Of a stretch of 61,645 nucleotides of DNA, positions 1 to 7,651 are shown one piece after another. Position 1 is the stretch's first letter. Every line of letters begins with the position of its first letter. Made by a program: the position numbers and the translations under genes. Under the pieces are notes generated by a model. That model was given only the letters and a program-made list of their open reading frames with translations, ran no database searches and was not told the DNA's origin. This DNA is from Pedobacter sp. L105 (lineage in GTDB: Bacteria; Bacteroidota; Bacteroidia; Sphingobacteriales; Sphingobacteriaceae): assembly GCF_009765875.1 (NCBI RefSeq), contig NZ_LMUP01000011.1, forward strand, positions 1 to 61,645. Reading direction: 5' to 3'.

Positions 1-1
1 G

Positions 2-106
2 TTATGTAAAAAACACAAGCATAAATGGCCAATAAGGCCACTTCTTGAAAAGAGTTTACATAATCTTTTAGCTTACATAAACAGAATTATGTAAAGCTTT
101 ACATAA
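2..106. repeat. Cluster of five TTATGTAA/TTACATAA 8-mers
   Basis: The 8-mer occurs at 2-9, 56-63, 73-80, 87-94 and 99-106 in both orientations. The last two copies form a perfect 20-bp palindrome TTATGTAAAGCTTTACATAA at 87-106. The cluster overlaps the 3' end of the ORF6N gene and may continue to the left of the window. It could be an operator array, an element end or simple repeat expansion; the sequence does not decide. Confidence 0.6.
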
Positions 107-388
107 ATCAGTAAAAGCAAAAGGAAAGTCTGTGAGTAACGTATTGCGGTTCACGGTACTATCCTGACGTTTTAAGGAGTCATAATCTTCCAGATTAAGC
201 CTGAACATAAAATCATCTGGAAAGCGACCTGTTTTTTTACCTGTAAGCATCCTCATTTTGGCTACATCTATCTGGTAAAGTACAGCAAGATCAATATCTA
301 TCATCACTTTCTGTCCCCTGAGCACATAGATCCGGTTCATGATCATCTCATCAGTCACCGTATTTTTCTGTGATTCCCTACTATTCAT
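68..388 (-). CDS. ORF6N domain protein, probably 3'-truncated
   Basis: The 106-residue product matches the ORF6N DNA-binding domain seen in phage and accessory regulators: an N-terminal block around residues 18-45 (RIYVLRGQKVMIDIDLAVLY) and a second block with GRFPDDFMFRL near residues 53-63, then FAFTD near residue 90. In family members the last block reads like YAFTEQG and is followed by more protein. Here the frame runs into the TTACATAA repeat cluster and ends in an unrelated tail (HNSVYVS), so the end looks rebuilt by the repeats. It lies 42 bp behind the GIY-YIG-like gene on the same strand, so the two may be co-transcribed. Family assignment is fairly sure; function is unknown. Confidence 0.6.
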   Translation of the reverse strand: MNSRESQKNTVTDEMIMNRIYVLRGQKVMIDIDLAVLYQIDVAKMRMLTGKKTGRFPDDFMFRLNLEDYDSLKRQDSTVNRNTLLTDFPFAFTDLCKALHNSVYVS

Positions 389-430
389 ATTTGGTTAAAC
401 GTTAATATTTCTTACCTTCAAACACCGGTT

Positions 431-781
431 CTACGACATCATGTTCAATGCCATTTTCACCTGCGTTGGAATTGGCCTGTTCATAGTGATGTGCTCAAAA
501 TCCAGGCCTATCGTCAGATCGATCCAGTCTGGGTTACAGGAACGCACCAAACGTTCTTTCTGCATTCTGGTAAACCTGCTGATCAGCTTAAAGCGGTTTA
601 ATGCCTGAAGCTCAGTTTTAAATTCTTCAAAATAAACCAGCCTGGTAAGCTGCTGTCCGCTATCAAAAAACAGGCTTGGCATCTGTTTATAAAAATCAAG
701 CGTCTTAATCAGATCAGCGCTCATTCCAACATGCAAACTGGTACGGTTTCTATCGGTTACGATGTAGACAAATTTTTTCAT
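431..781 (-). CDS. GIY-YIG nuclease-like protein, degenerate
   Basis: The 116-residue product begins FVYIVTDRNRTSLHVGMS, which resembles the start of GIY-YIG domain proteins of the UPF0213/YhbQ type (usually YVYIL...LYIGVT). The second signature Tyr-Ile-Gly reads His-Val-Gly, and the downstream Arg and Glu that normally complete the active site are not obvious, so nuclease activity is doubtful. The size matches single-domain members. It is transcribed away from the XRE-S24 repressor gene across a 134-bp region that contains palindromic operators, so it is plausibly under that repressor's control. It could be a structural DNA-binding relative rather than an enzyme. Confidence 0.55.
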   Translation of the reverse strand: MKKFVYIVTDRNRTSLHVGMSADLIKTLDFYKQMPSLFFDSGQQLTRLVYFEEFKTELQALNRFKLISRFTRMQKERLVRSCNPDWIDLTIGLDFEHITMNRPIPTQVKMALNMMS

Positions 782-804
782 TGCTTTCAGCTTTAATTAT
801 TACC

Positions 805-886
805 ACTAATTAAATTAGTATATATATTTGCAGTGCGAATAAATATTACTAACTTTATTGGTACAATAATACTAACTATTTTAGTA
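805..886. promoter_or_regulatory. Divergent promoter region with palindromic operators
   Basis: An odd 15-bp palindrome ACTAATTAAATTAGT lies at 805-819, immediately upstream of TATATTTG at 823-830, an exact match to the Bacteroidota -7 element TAnnTTTG for the rightward repressor gene. Related half-sites TTACTAAC (846-853) and ACTAACTATTTTAGTA (871-886) follow. The spacing over the -7 element suggests autorepression by the XRE-S24 protein; this is inference. Confidence 0.6.
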
Positions 887-915
887 AAAACAAATTATTT
901 ATAATCTTTTATTTT

Positions 916-1692
916 ATGTCAAATATTTCCAGCAATCTCAAATACTTAAGAAAGAAAAAAGGCCTTACACAACAGCAATTTGCTGATTTAATGGGAATTA
1001 AAAGATCATTAGTTGGCGCCTATGAAGAAGACCGCGCAGAACCTAAATATGAATTACTAAAAAAAATAGCAGAAAGCTTTGAACTTACCATTGATGAATT
1101 TATCAATGAAATCATCAATGACAAGTGGAAACCAAAATTAAAAAGCCAGGGTTCTAACCTCCGTATATTGAGTATCTCTGTTGATCAGGATGACAATGAG
1201 AATATTGAAATGGTTCCTGTTAAGGCCAGTGCAGGTTACCTGAACGGATTTGCAGACCCTGAATATATCAAAGACCTACCCAAATTCCAGTTGCCCCTGC
1301 CTGCGCTTAAACAAGGGACTTTCAGGGCATTTGAAATTATTGGAGACTCTATGCTCCCTATTCAACCCGGAAGTGTGATCATTGGAGAATATGTAGACAA
1401 CTGGAATGATGTAAAAACCGGTGAAACCTATGTGATTGTCAGCAAGAATGAAGGGGTAGTTTATAAACGTGCCGGAAATAAGTTTAAAGAAAACAAAGAG
1501 CTGAAACTGGTATCGGATAATAAACTATACGATCCTTATCTGGTTCCGGCCGACGATATCCTGGAGATCTGGAAAGCAAAAGCCTATATCAGCTCTACCC
1601 TGCCCGACCCAACGCCTGAGCCTACCATAGAAACCCTAACCAATATGATGTCGCAAATGCAGAAATCACTTTCACAGATGAACAAAAATTAG
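916..1692 (+). CDS. XRE-family repressor with S24 (LexA-like) peptidase domain
   Basis: The 258-residue product has an N-terminal XRE helix-turn-helix (about residues 7-60) and a C-terminal S24 peptidase domain (about 100-225), the layout of LexA/cI-type repressors that cut themselves during DNA damage. The self-cleavage parts are visible: an Ala106-Gly107 scissile bond, catalytic Ser145 in IIGDSM, and Lys184 in VVYKRAGN, spaced as in LexA. It therefore probably represses its targets until RecA-stimulated cleavage. Palindromic sites upstream at 805-886 suggest it controls its own promoter and the divergent GIY-YIG/ORF6N pair. It is not the classical LexA because the DNA-binding domain is XRE-type. 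ATG start, followed 63 bp later by a small secreted protein gene. Confidence 0.85.
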   Translation: MSNISSNLKYLRKKKGLTQQQFADLMGIKRSLVGAYEEDRAEPKYELLKKIAESFELTIDEFINEIINDKWKPKLKSQGSNLRILSISVDQDDNENIEMVPVKASAGYLNGFADPEYIKDLPKFQLPLPALKQGTFRAFEIIGDSMLPIQPGSVIIGEYVDNWNDVKTGETYVIVSKNEGVVYKRAGNKFKENKELKLVSDNKLYDPYLVPADDILEIWKAKAYISSTLPDPTPEPTIETLTNMMSQMQKSLSQMNKN

Positions 1693-1755
1693 TAGTTTAA
1701 CCGATAAAATTAAACTATTCAACTTTTTCACACTCTATCTATCAAATTACAAGCC

Positions 1756-2157
1756 ATGAAAAGAATATTTTTAACACTGGCCATCGCTGCAATTGCATTT
1801 ACTGGCAGCTTTGCACAGACTACAGGAAGTACCAAACAACCTACAGCAGAACAAAGGGCAGAAAAAGCTACAGCAGCGTTACAGAAAAAGCTAACGCTGT
1901 CTGCAGATCAGAAATCAAAGGTTTATGCCATAGAACTGGATAAGTTTAAGAAGGCCGGCGCACTGCATAATAACAGCAGTGAAAGTAAAAAAGCAAAAAA
2001 AGGCGAGCATAAAGAAATAAAGAAAGCTACTGACGCTAAACTGGAACAGATACTAACTCCCGTACAAAAGAAAAAATGGGATGCCATGCAGGAAAAATCT
2101 AAAGAGAAAAAAGCTGCCAGAAAAGCGAGCAAAAAAGCTGCAGCTGCAAAGCAATAA
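1756..2157 (+). CDS. Small secreted Lys/Ala-rich protein, LTxxQ/Spy-like
   Basis: The 133-residue protein has a clear signal peptide (MKRIFLTLAIAAIAFTGSFA, then cleavage near Ala20-Gln21) and a basic helical mature part. Two repeats of the LTxxQ type are seen: LTLSADQKSKVYAIE near residue 45 and LTPVQKKKWDAM near residue 100. These resemble the paired LTxxQ motifs of the periplasmic Spy/CpxP family, which act as small helical chaperones or stress sensors. The C-terminus is almost only Lys, Ala, Glu and Ser. The match is by motif pattern rather than by a specific family, so the role is a guess. A strong bidirectional terminator follows the stop codon. Confidence 0.65.
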   Translation: MKRIFLTLAIAAIAFTGSFAQTTGSTKQPTAEQRAEKATAALQKKLTLSADQKSKVYAIELDKFKKAGALHNNSSESKKAKKGEHKEIKKATDAKLEQILTPVQKKKWDAMQEKSKEKKAARKASKKAAAAKQ

Positions 2158-2169
2158 TCAAAATATTAG

Positions 2170-2209
2170 ACATAAAAAAAGGGAGCAAAATTGCTCCCTT
2201 TTTTTATGT
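2170..2209. terminator. Bidirectional intrinsic terminator
   Basis: A perfect 19-bp inverted repeat with a 2-base loop: core GGGAGCAA/TTGCTCCC (2181-2198) extended by A7 on the left and T7 on the right, so both strands give a GC stem followed by a U-tract. It separates the rightward secreted-protein gene from the end of the leftward thrS-infC-rpmI-rplT operon. Confidence 0.9.
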
Positions 2210-2222
2210 TAAGACATTATAT

Positions 2223-2567
2223 CTATTTAACTGTATCAATTACTGCTTTGAAAGCTTCTGGATGATTCATAGCTAAATCAGCTAAAACCTTACGGTTTAA
2301 ACCAATGTTTTTAGTTGCTAATTTACCAATCAATTGAGAGTAAGAAATACCGTGCTGACGAGCTCCAGCGTTGATACGCTGAATCCACAAACCGCGGAAT
2401 TCTCTTTTCTTAACTTTACGGTCACGGTATGCATATTGCAAACCTTTCTCAACCGTATTTTTTGCTACAGTGAATACTTTACTTCTTGATCCCCAATAGC
2501 CTTTGGCCATATTAAGGACTTTTTTCCGTCTTCTTCTCGAAGCTACTGCGTTTACCGAACGTGGCAT
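2223..2567 (-). CDS. rplT: 50S ribosomal protein L20
   Basis: The 114-residue product is a full-length L20 (family usually 114-120 residues). It starts MPRSVNAVASRRRRKKVLNM and contains the conserved GYWGSRSKVFTVAK and RDRKVKKREFRGLWIQRINA segments. L20 binds 23S rRNA early in 50S assembly. The gene is last in the thrS-infC-rpmI-rplT order, 76 bp after rpmI, and ends at the shared terminator. In other bacteria L20 represses its own operon through mRNA mimicry; no such structure was verified here. Confidence 0.98.
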   Translation of the reverse strand: MPRSVNAVASRRRRKKVLNMAKGYWGSRSKVFTVAKNTVEKGLQYAYRDRKVKKREFRGLWIQRINAGARQHGISYSQLIGKLATKNIGLNRKVLADLAMNHPEAFKAVIDTVK

Positions 2568-2643
2568 AGTGTTGTTGTTTTTTGATAAACGGTGTTGCGT
2601 ATTTCAGCAAACTTACTACCGGGTACCTGGTTAAAAAAATTTA

Positions 2644-2844
2644 TTATTTACCGATAGCAAGCATACGCTTAACGTTGCCCATATCAGCAGCTGACACCAT
2701 TGAGGTGTGACCCAAATTACGCTTACGTTTAGTAGACATCTTGGTTAAGATGTGACTTTTGTATGCGTTCTTTCTAGCGATTTTACCTGTTCCAGTAAGC
2801 CTAAAGCGCTTTTTAGCACTGGAATTGGTTTTCATTTTTGGCAT
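2644..2844 (-). CDS. rpmI: 50S ribosomal protein L35
   Basis: The 66-residue product is full-length L35: MPKMKTNSSAKKRFRLTGTG at the start, the central HILTKMSTKRKRNLG stretch, and a C-terminal MLAIGK. L35 is a small basic protein of the large ribosomal subunit. It sits between infC (30 bp upstream) and rplT, the universal order for this operon. Confidence 0.98.
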   Translation of the reverse strand: MPKMKTNSSAKKRFRLTGTGKIARKNAYKSHILTKMSTKRKRNLGHTSMVSAADMGNVKRMLAIGK

Positions 2845-2874
2845 AACCTATTCTTATTTATGTAATTTATTATA

Positions 2875-3444
2875 TTATTTTTTTACAACTTTCGGAGCCA
2901 GGGTAAGGAACATACGTTTACCTTCTAACTTAGGTAACAATTCAACCTTACCTATATCTTCCAAAGCCTGTGCAAACTTAAGCAATAAGATCTCTCCCTG
3001 CTCTTTGTAAACGATTGCCCTACCCTTGAAATGTACATAAGCCCTTACTTTTTCACCGCTCTCCAAAAAACTCTGCGCATGTTTCAGTTTGAACTGAAAA
3101 TCATGATCATTGGTATTCGGACCAAAACGGATCTCCTTAATTACTGTTTGCTTAGCATTTGCCTTAATCTCTTTCTGCTTTTTCTTTTGCTCGTAAACGA
3201 ACTTGCTGTAATCGATTATTCTACAAACCGGAGGCACTGCGTTAGGTGATATTTCTACCAGATCCAGTTCCAGTTCTTCAGATAGGGCTAAAGCTTTTGC
3301 CAACGGATAAATCCCTGGTTCAACATTATCTCCAGCTAACCTCACCTCCTGGGCACGGATAAACTGATTAATATTATGTTCTGCTTCTTTTTTCTTAAAA
3401 GGAGGACGTGGTCCCCTATTAAATCCTGGTCTGCCTAATGCCAA
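2875..3444 (-). CDS. infC: Translation initiation factor IF-3, apparent TTG start
   Basis: The 189-residue product has the IF-3 N-domain (about 25-95, with LVEISPNAVPPVCRIIDYSKF) and C-domain (about 100-180, with KEIRFGPNTNDHDFQFKLK and VHFKGRAI). IF-3 keeps the 30S subunit dissociated and proofreads the start codon. The gene begins 13 bp after the thrS stop. No ATG or GTG lies in frame at the correct N-terminus: the codon at 3444 is TTG, and the preceding in-frame codons are AAT and ATA, with TAG at the thrS junction. A poor start codon fits the known infC habit (AUU in E. coli), where IF-3 discriminates against its own mRNA. The exact start here is inferred. Confidence 0.95.
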   Translation of the reverse strand: MALGRPGFNRGPRPPFKKKEAEHNINQFIRAQEVRLAGDNVEPGIYPLAKALALSEELELDLVEISPNAVPPVCRIIDYSKFVYEQKKKQKEIKANAKQTVIKEIRFGPNTNDHDFQFKLKHAQSFLESGEKVRAYVHFKGRAIVYKEQGEILLLKFAQALEDIGKVELLPKLEGKRMFLTLAPKVVKK

Positions 3445-3457
3445 ATTTATATACTAT

Positions 3458-5383
3458 TTAAACTGTTATTTCTTTAATTAATAATTCACTAAATGCCTGG
3501 ATGGTCATCTCTCCCAAATCCCCTTCACCATGTTTTCTCACGGATAACTTGCCTTCCAGCATCTCTTTTTCGCCAATAATCAACATATATGGCGTCTTTT
3601 TCACCTCTGCATCCCTAATCTTCCTCCCGATTTTCTCATCCCGGAAGTCAATCAAACCGCGAATATCGGAATTATTTAGTTCATCTGAAACTTTTTTGGC
3701 ATAATCTTCATACTTTTCTGAAATAGGAAGGATTATAAATTGTTCAGGTGAAAGCCATAATGGAAAATTACCGGCACAATGTTCAATCAAAACAGCTATA
3801 AAACGCTCCAGGGAACCAAATGGGGCCCTATGAATCATCACCGGTCTGTGTTTAAGGTTATCGCTTCCGGTATATTCCAATTCAAATCTTTCAGGAAGAT
3901 TGTAATCTACCTGAATAGTTCCCAATTGCCACTTCCTGCCTAAAGCATCTTTTACCATAAAATCCAGTTTCGGACCGTAAAATGCAGCCTCGCCTAATTC
4001 AACCACTGTGCGCAGTCCTTTTTCTTCAGATGCCTCTACAATTGCACTTTCGGCCAGTTTCCAGTTTTCATCAGAGCCGATATACTTAGATTTATTCTCC
4101 GGATCTCTCAGAGAGATCTGTGCAGTATAATCAGTAAAACCTAATGATTTAAATACATACAATACCAGATCGATTACTTTTTTAAATTCTTCTTTCACCT
4201 GGTCTGGGCGACAAAATAAATGCGCATCATCCTGTGTAAAACCACGAACCCTGGTTAGGCCATGCAGCTCACCACTTTGTTCGTAACGGTATACAGTACC
4301 AAATTCAGCAAGACGCAATGGAAGGTCTTTATAAGAACGCGGTTTAACTTTATAGATTTCACAGTGATGCGGGCAGTTCATCGGTTTTAACATGAACTCT
4401 TCTCCTTCCTGCGGGGTTTTAATAGGCTGGAAGGAATCCTTACCGTATTTATCCCAGTGACCCGAAGTTACATACAGACTTTTAGAGCCAATATGCGGAG
4501 TAATTACCTGCTCGTAACCTGCTTTCCCCTGTGCTTTGGTTAAGAAATTCACCAAACGCTCACGCAAAGCAGTTCCTTTAGGCAGCCATAAAGGCAAGCC
4601 TGCACCTACTTTTTCAGAGAAAGCAAATAACTCCAGTTCCTTACCTAATTTCCTGTGGTCGCGTTTTTTAGCTTCCTCAATCATCAGCAGGTACTCAGTC
4701 AGTTCGCTCGCTTTTGGAAAAGTTACGCCATAGATCCGGGTTAACTGTTTTTTAGTCTCATCACCTCTCCAGTATGCACCGGCAACATTCATCAGCTTTA
4801 CAGCTTTGATAAAACCAGTGTTTGGAATGTGCGGGCCACGGCACAGATCGGTAAAAGCACCCTGTTTATAAAAAGTGATCTTCCCGTCTTCCAATCCCTG
4901 GATCAGGTCTAACTTATATTCATCACCTTTTTCAGTGAAATAGGTAATGGCATCAGCTTTAGATACACTGGTACGCTCAAAAACTTCTTTTTGTTTGGCC
5001 AGCTCCATAAACTTAGCTTCAATAGCTTTAAAGTCATCCGAAGAAAACTCATGGTCGCCAAAATCAACATCATAATAAAATCCTGTTTCAATAGCAGGGC
5101 CAATGCCAAATTTTGTACCCGGATAGAGTGCTTCCAGGGCTTCTGCCATAATATGTGCAGAAGAGTGCCAGAACGTAGCCTTGCCGGCAGTATCATTCCA
5201 GGTAAGCAGCTTAACTGATGAATCTTTGTCAATTGGTCTGGACGAATCCCAGACTTCTCCGTTAACTTCTGCAGCCAGTACATTACGGGCTAAGCCTTCA
5301 GAAATAGATAAGGCGATCTTATGGGCACTTGTCCCATTTTCATACGGACGTACTGAGCCGTCCGGTAAAGTAATGTTAATCAT
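3458..5383 (-). CDS. thrS: Threonine-tRNA ligase
   Basis: The 641-residue class II synthetase charges tRNA-Thr. Domains in order are TGS (about 1-60), the second additional/editing domain (about 65-225, with the HSSAH histidine motif), the catalytic core (about 240-530, with the zinc site in MNCPHHC and motif 2 RYEQSGELHGLTRVRGF) and the anticodon-binding domain (about 540-641). Length and motifs are complete. It is the first gene of the thrS-infC-rpmI-rplT operon. A TATCTTTG -7 element at 5455-5462 on this strand lies about 70 bp upstream of the ATG, leaving a leader of roughly 65 nt that could carry control signals. Confidence 0.98.
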   Translation of the reverse strand: MINITLPDGSVRPYENGTSAHKIALSISEGLARNVLAAEVNGEVWDSSRPIDKDSSVKLLTWNDTAGKATFWHSSAHIMAEALEALYPGTKFGIGPAIETGFYYDVDFGDHEFSSDDFKAIEAKFMELAKQKEVFERTSVSKADAITYFTEKGDEYKLDLIQGLEDGKITFYKQGAFTDLCRGPHIPNTGFIKAVKLMNVAGAYWRGDETKKQLTRIYGVTFPKASELTEYLLMIEEAKKRDHRKLGKELELFAFSEKVGAGLPLWLPKGTALRERLVNFLTKAQGKAGYEQVITPHIGSKSLYVTSGHWDKYGKDSFQPIKTPQEGEEFMLKPMNCPHHCEIYKVKPRSYKDLPLRLAEFGTVYRYEQSGELHGLTRVRGFTQDDAHLFCRPDQVKEEFKKVIDLVLYVFKSLGFTDYTAQISLRDPENKSKYIGSDENWKLAESAIVEASEEKGLRTVVELGEAAFYGPKLDFMVKDALGRKWQLGTIQVDYNLPERFELEYTGSDNLKHRPVMIHRAPFGSLERFIAVLIEHCAGNFPLWLSPEQFIILPISEKYEDYAKKVSDELNNSDIRGLIDFRDEKIGRKIRDAEVKKTPYMLIIGEKEMLEGKLSVRKHGEGDLGEMTIQAFSELLIKEITV

Positions 5384-5454
5384 CTACAACTATGATTTAT
5401 ATGTGAATTAATTAATATGATTTGCTAATCACTTACAAGGTGATCTTTCTGATA

Positions 5455-5462
5455 CAAAGATA
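5455..5462 (-). promoter_or_regulatory. Bacteroidota -7 element for thrS operon
   Basis: Minus-strand TATCTTTG matches TAnnTTTG exactly and sits 71 bp upstream of the thrS ATG. No convincing -33 element was seen at the usual spacing. Confidence 0.55.
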
Positions 5463-5495
5463 AGGTTTTAGAAACAAATAGGGAATGAATTTCTC

Positions 5496-6188
5496 TTATT
5501 TAGTATAGGTAATGGTCTCCTCACCTTTCCCCATGATCACCATAGCGGTAAGGTTAACAAACAGCCCGTGCCCCAGTATGCCTTCAATCTGGTTCAAACT
5601 TTCCGACAATGCGGCAGCATCACTGATCAGGCCAAAGTCTGCATCAACAATGATATTATGGTTATCAGTTATAAAAGGAGAACCGTCTTTCATTCTAACC
5701 AGCCCTTTTCCATTCAATTTAGCCAGTTCTTTTACTACATAATTCAACGCCATAGGAACAATTTCAACCGGCACTTTGAAAGCGCCTAGCCGGGCTACTT
5801 TTTTACCGGAATCAGCAATGATAATTTCCTTTTTTGTTAGAGAAGCAATGATTTTTTCACGGAATAAAGCACCACCACCACCTTTGATCAGGTTCAACTG
5901 CTCATCAAACTCATCCGCCCCATCTATAGTTACATCGATAGACTGCACATCCTTCATGTCGAGCAGTTCAATACCTAAAGAAGTAGCTAATGATGCTGTA
6001 TGTTCTGAGGTTGGCACCCCTTTAATGTTCAGTCCTTTTTTCACCAGTTCGGCTACTTCCAGGATAGCAAAATAGGCAGTAGACCCTGTTCCTAATCCTA
6101 CTATGTCGTTATCACGAATAAATTTAACAGCCTCACGTGCCGCAACTTGTTTTTCAAGATCTTTTATCTGAGTCGGTTCCTTGTCCAA
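5496..6188 (-). CDS. rpiA: Ribose-5-phosphate isomerase A
   Basis: The 230-residue product interconverts ribose 5-phosphate and ribulose 5-phosphate in the pentose phosphate pathway. It has the RpiA hallmarks: VGLGTGSTAYFAI near residue 31, the DGADEFD motif near residue 90, and IKGGGGALFREKI with the substrate-binding Gly run and catalytic Glu. Length is typical. The likely start is the TTG at 6188; reading upstream the frame has no ATG or GTG, and the next internal Met is far into the fold. It is separated from thrS by 112 bp and has its own context. Confidence 0.95.
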   Translation of the reverse strand: MDKEPTQIKDLEKQVAAREAVKFIRDNDIVGLGTGSTAYFAILEVAELVKKGLNIKGVPTSEHTASLATSLGIELLDMKDVQSIDVTIDGADEFDEQLNLIKGGGGALFREKIIASLTKKEIIIADSGKKVARLGAFKVPVEIVPMALNYVVKELAKLNGKGLVRMKDGSPFITDNHNIIVDADFGLISDAAALSESLNQIEGILGHGLFVNLTAMVIMGKGEETITYTK

Positions 6189-6258
6189 AATTTTTAGAAT
6201 AATGAGATATCACTTAATGCCGCTAAAATTAAACAAAATAAATAAGCTGCGATAAATT

Positions 6259-6390
6259 ATGAGTGTAAATTTAAATGTGTACACCATATCAGAATATATT
6301 ACTGATCAGCAGATATACGAAGCGGTTGTCAATTACCACAGCAAGCCAGTGCCATCAGCCGATGAAACTATAAAAACCGATAAACCATAA
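6259..6390 (+). CDS. Possible small protein, 43 aa
   Basis: An ATG-initiated frame encodes 43 residues (MSVNLNVYTISEYITDQQIY at the start, ending DETIKTDKP). It fills the gap between the divergent rpiA and the convergent kinase gene and stops 23 bp before the kinase stop codon. The composition is protein-like, with an amphipathic N-terminal half, but there are no recognisable motifs, no clear ribosome binding site and no -7 element. Codon use is similar to neighbours. It may be a real small protein or a chance frame. Confidence 0.4.
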   Translation: MSVNLNVYTISEYITDQQIYEAVVNYHSKPVPSADETIKTDKP

Positions 6391-6413
6391 AAGATAAATA
6401 ATTCCGGTTCAAT

Positions 6414-7529
6414 TCATCTTGGCAGACAAAACCAGAACTCAGAACCTCGTCCCACTTCACTTTTTACACCAATAGTGCCCTGATGCTGTTTGATAATTTC
6501 TTTACAAATAAACAATCCCAGCCCAAGCCCCGGTAATTTTTTCAATTGTGCCGAGCCTGCCCTAAAAAAACGGTCAAAAATATAGGACTGTTTTTCAGGC
6601 GCAATACCATAACCATGATCTGCTATGGTTACTTTGATACCATCTTCTTCGATCACACTAGTGATCTTAATAAATTTCTCAGCTCCGGAATACTTTAATC
6701 CATTACCTATCAAATTATTGACTACCTGTTCTATGCGATCTCTATCTCCTTTGATTAGTGGATCCGGATAAGCCAGCTCATATTCTATCACTACATCCGG
6801 ATGAGAGACTAACATTTCATCTACTGTATTTCTCAAACTTTCGTTGAGGTTAAACTCATTCATCAAACAGGTAAGCGAGTCTGAATTGACTCTGGTGGCA
6901 TCCTGAAGGTCTGCTATGATATTTAATAATTTGTCTAGCTGCACATCCATTTTCTCCGTAATACTCAGGTAATTCTCATCAAATCCGGGTTTATCTTTTT
7001 TAAGATAAACCATTTGCGCATAAGCTTTTAATATCGTAACGGGTAGCTTAAGCTCGTGGGAAGCCATATTTACAAAGTCTTCCTGATTTTTTTCCATCCT
7101 GATGAGCTCTTTAGTGGTTTCATTCGTTTCTATCAGTGTGTTATCCTGTTTGCGCTGGTGATGCATAAAAAAATGCAGCTGTGCAGATAAGAACAACCCC
7201 GCAATCAGATATAACAACAGAGTGAAGATACCAGTCTCGCTACTGAAAGAATAATCAACAACAGCACCAAAAAAAGTAATCAGCGTAGCAGACAAAGCGC
7301 CCCTTCCTACTCCGTAACTTGCACTGACCAGAATAATGCAAAATAACAGAATATAAGGAACCGTAGTGATATGCTTAAAAAAAAGCTGATGGGAACAGAT
7401 CAGGAGAAAAGTTAAAACCAGAGGGATTAATACGCGCATCGTCTTTGTCTCTGCTGTTATATTTTTATCCCTCCAGATTGTCCTGAATGTTTCTTCGGGA
7501 AAATTAAGGCGATCTAAAGCTTTATTCAT
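6414..7529 (-). CDS. Membrane sensor histidine kinase with DUF4118-like N-terminus
   Basis: The 371-residue protein has an N-terminal membrane region of about four helices (residues 28-115), similar to the DUF4118 segment of KdpD, then a short cytoplasmic linker, a HisKA dimerisation/phosphoacceptor domain with His in FVNMASHELKLPV (near 157) and a HATPase_c domain with N, G1 (DHGYGI) and G2 (LGLGLFICKEI) boxes. There is no periplasmic sensor domain, so it probably senses the membrane or a cytoplasmic cue. It is transcribed in the same direction as the RR-CheB-kinase-CheBR cluster, 122 bp after the response regulator, so it may be a separate unit feeding the same regulators. Confidence 0.85.
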   Translation of the reverse strand: MNKALDRLNFPEETFRTIWRDKNITAETKTMRVLIPLVLTFLLICSHQLFFKHITTVPYILLFCIILVSASYGVGRGALSATLITFFGAVVDYSFSSETGIFTLLLYLIAGLFLSAQLHFFMHHQRKQDNTLIETNETTKELIRMEKNQEDFVNMASHELKLPVTILKAYAQMVYLKKDKPGFDENYLSITEKMDVQLDKLLNIIADLQDATRVNSDSLTCLMNEFNLNESLRNTVDEMLVSHPDVVIEYELAYPDPLIKGDRDRIEQVVNNLIGNGLKYSGAEKFIKITSVIEEDGIKVTIADHGYGIAPEKQSYIFDRFFRAGSAQLKKLPGLGLGLFICKEIIKQHQGTIGVKSEVGRGSEFWFCLPR

Positions 7530-7651
7530 TGTAATTAGTATTAGGGTAATTAGTTAAACTTTCCTAATATTAACTAAAAATATTTCACTCTTTCAACGTA
7601 ATAATACTGTAAATAAGTGCTAAAAACACCCGAAAGAAATGATATATCTTT

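Noticed and set aside
1923..2132. Frame opposite the small secreted protein
   Set aside because: It is a mirror of the Lys/Ala-rich coding sequence, giving a Leu/Phe/Ser-rich artefact.
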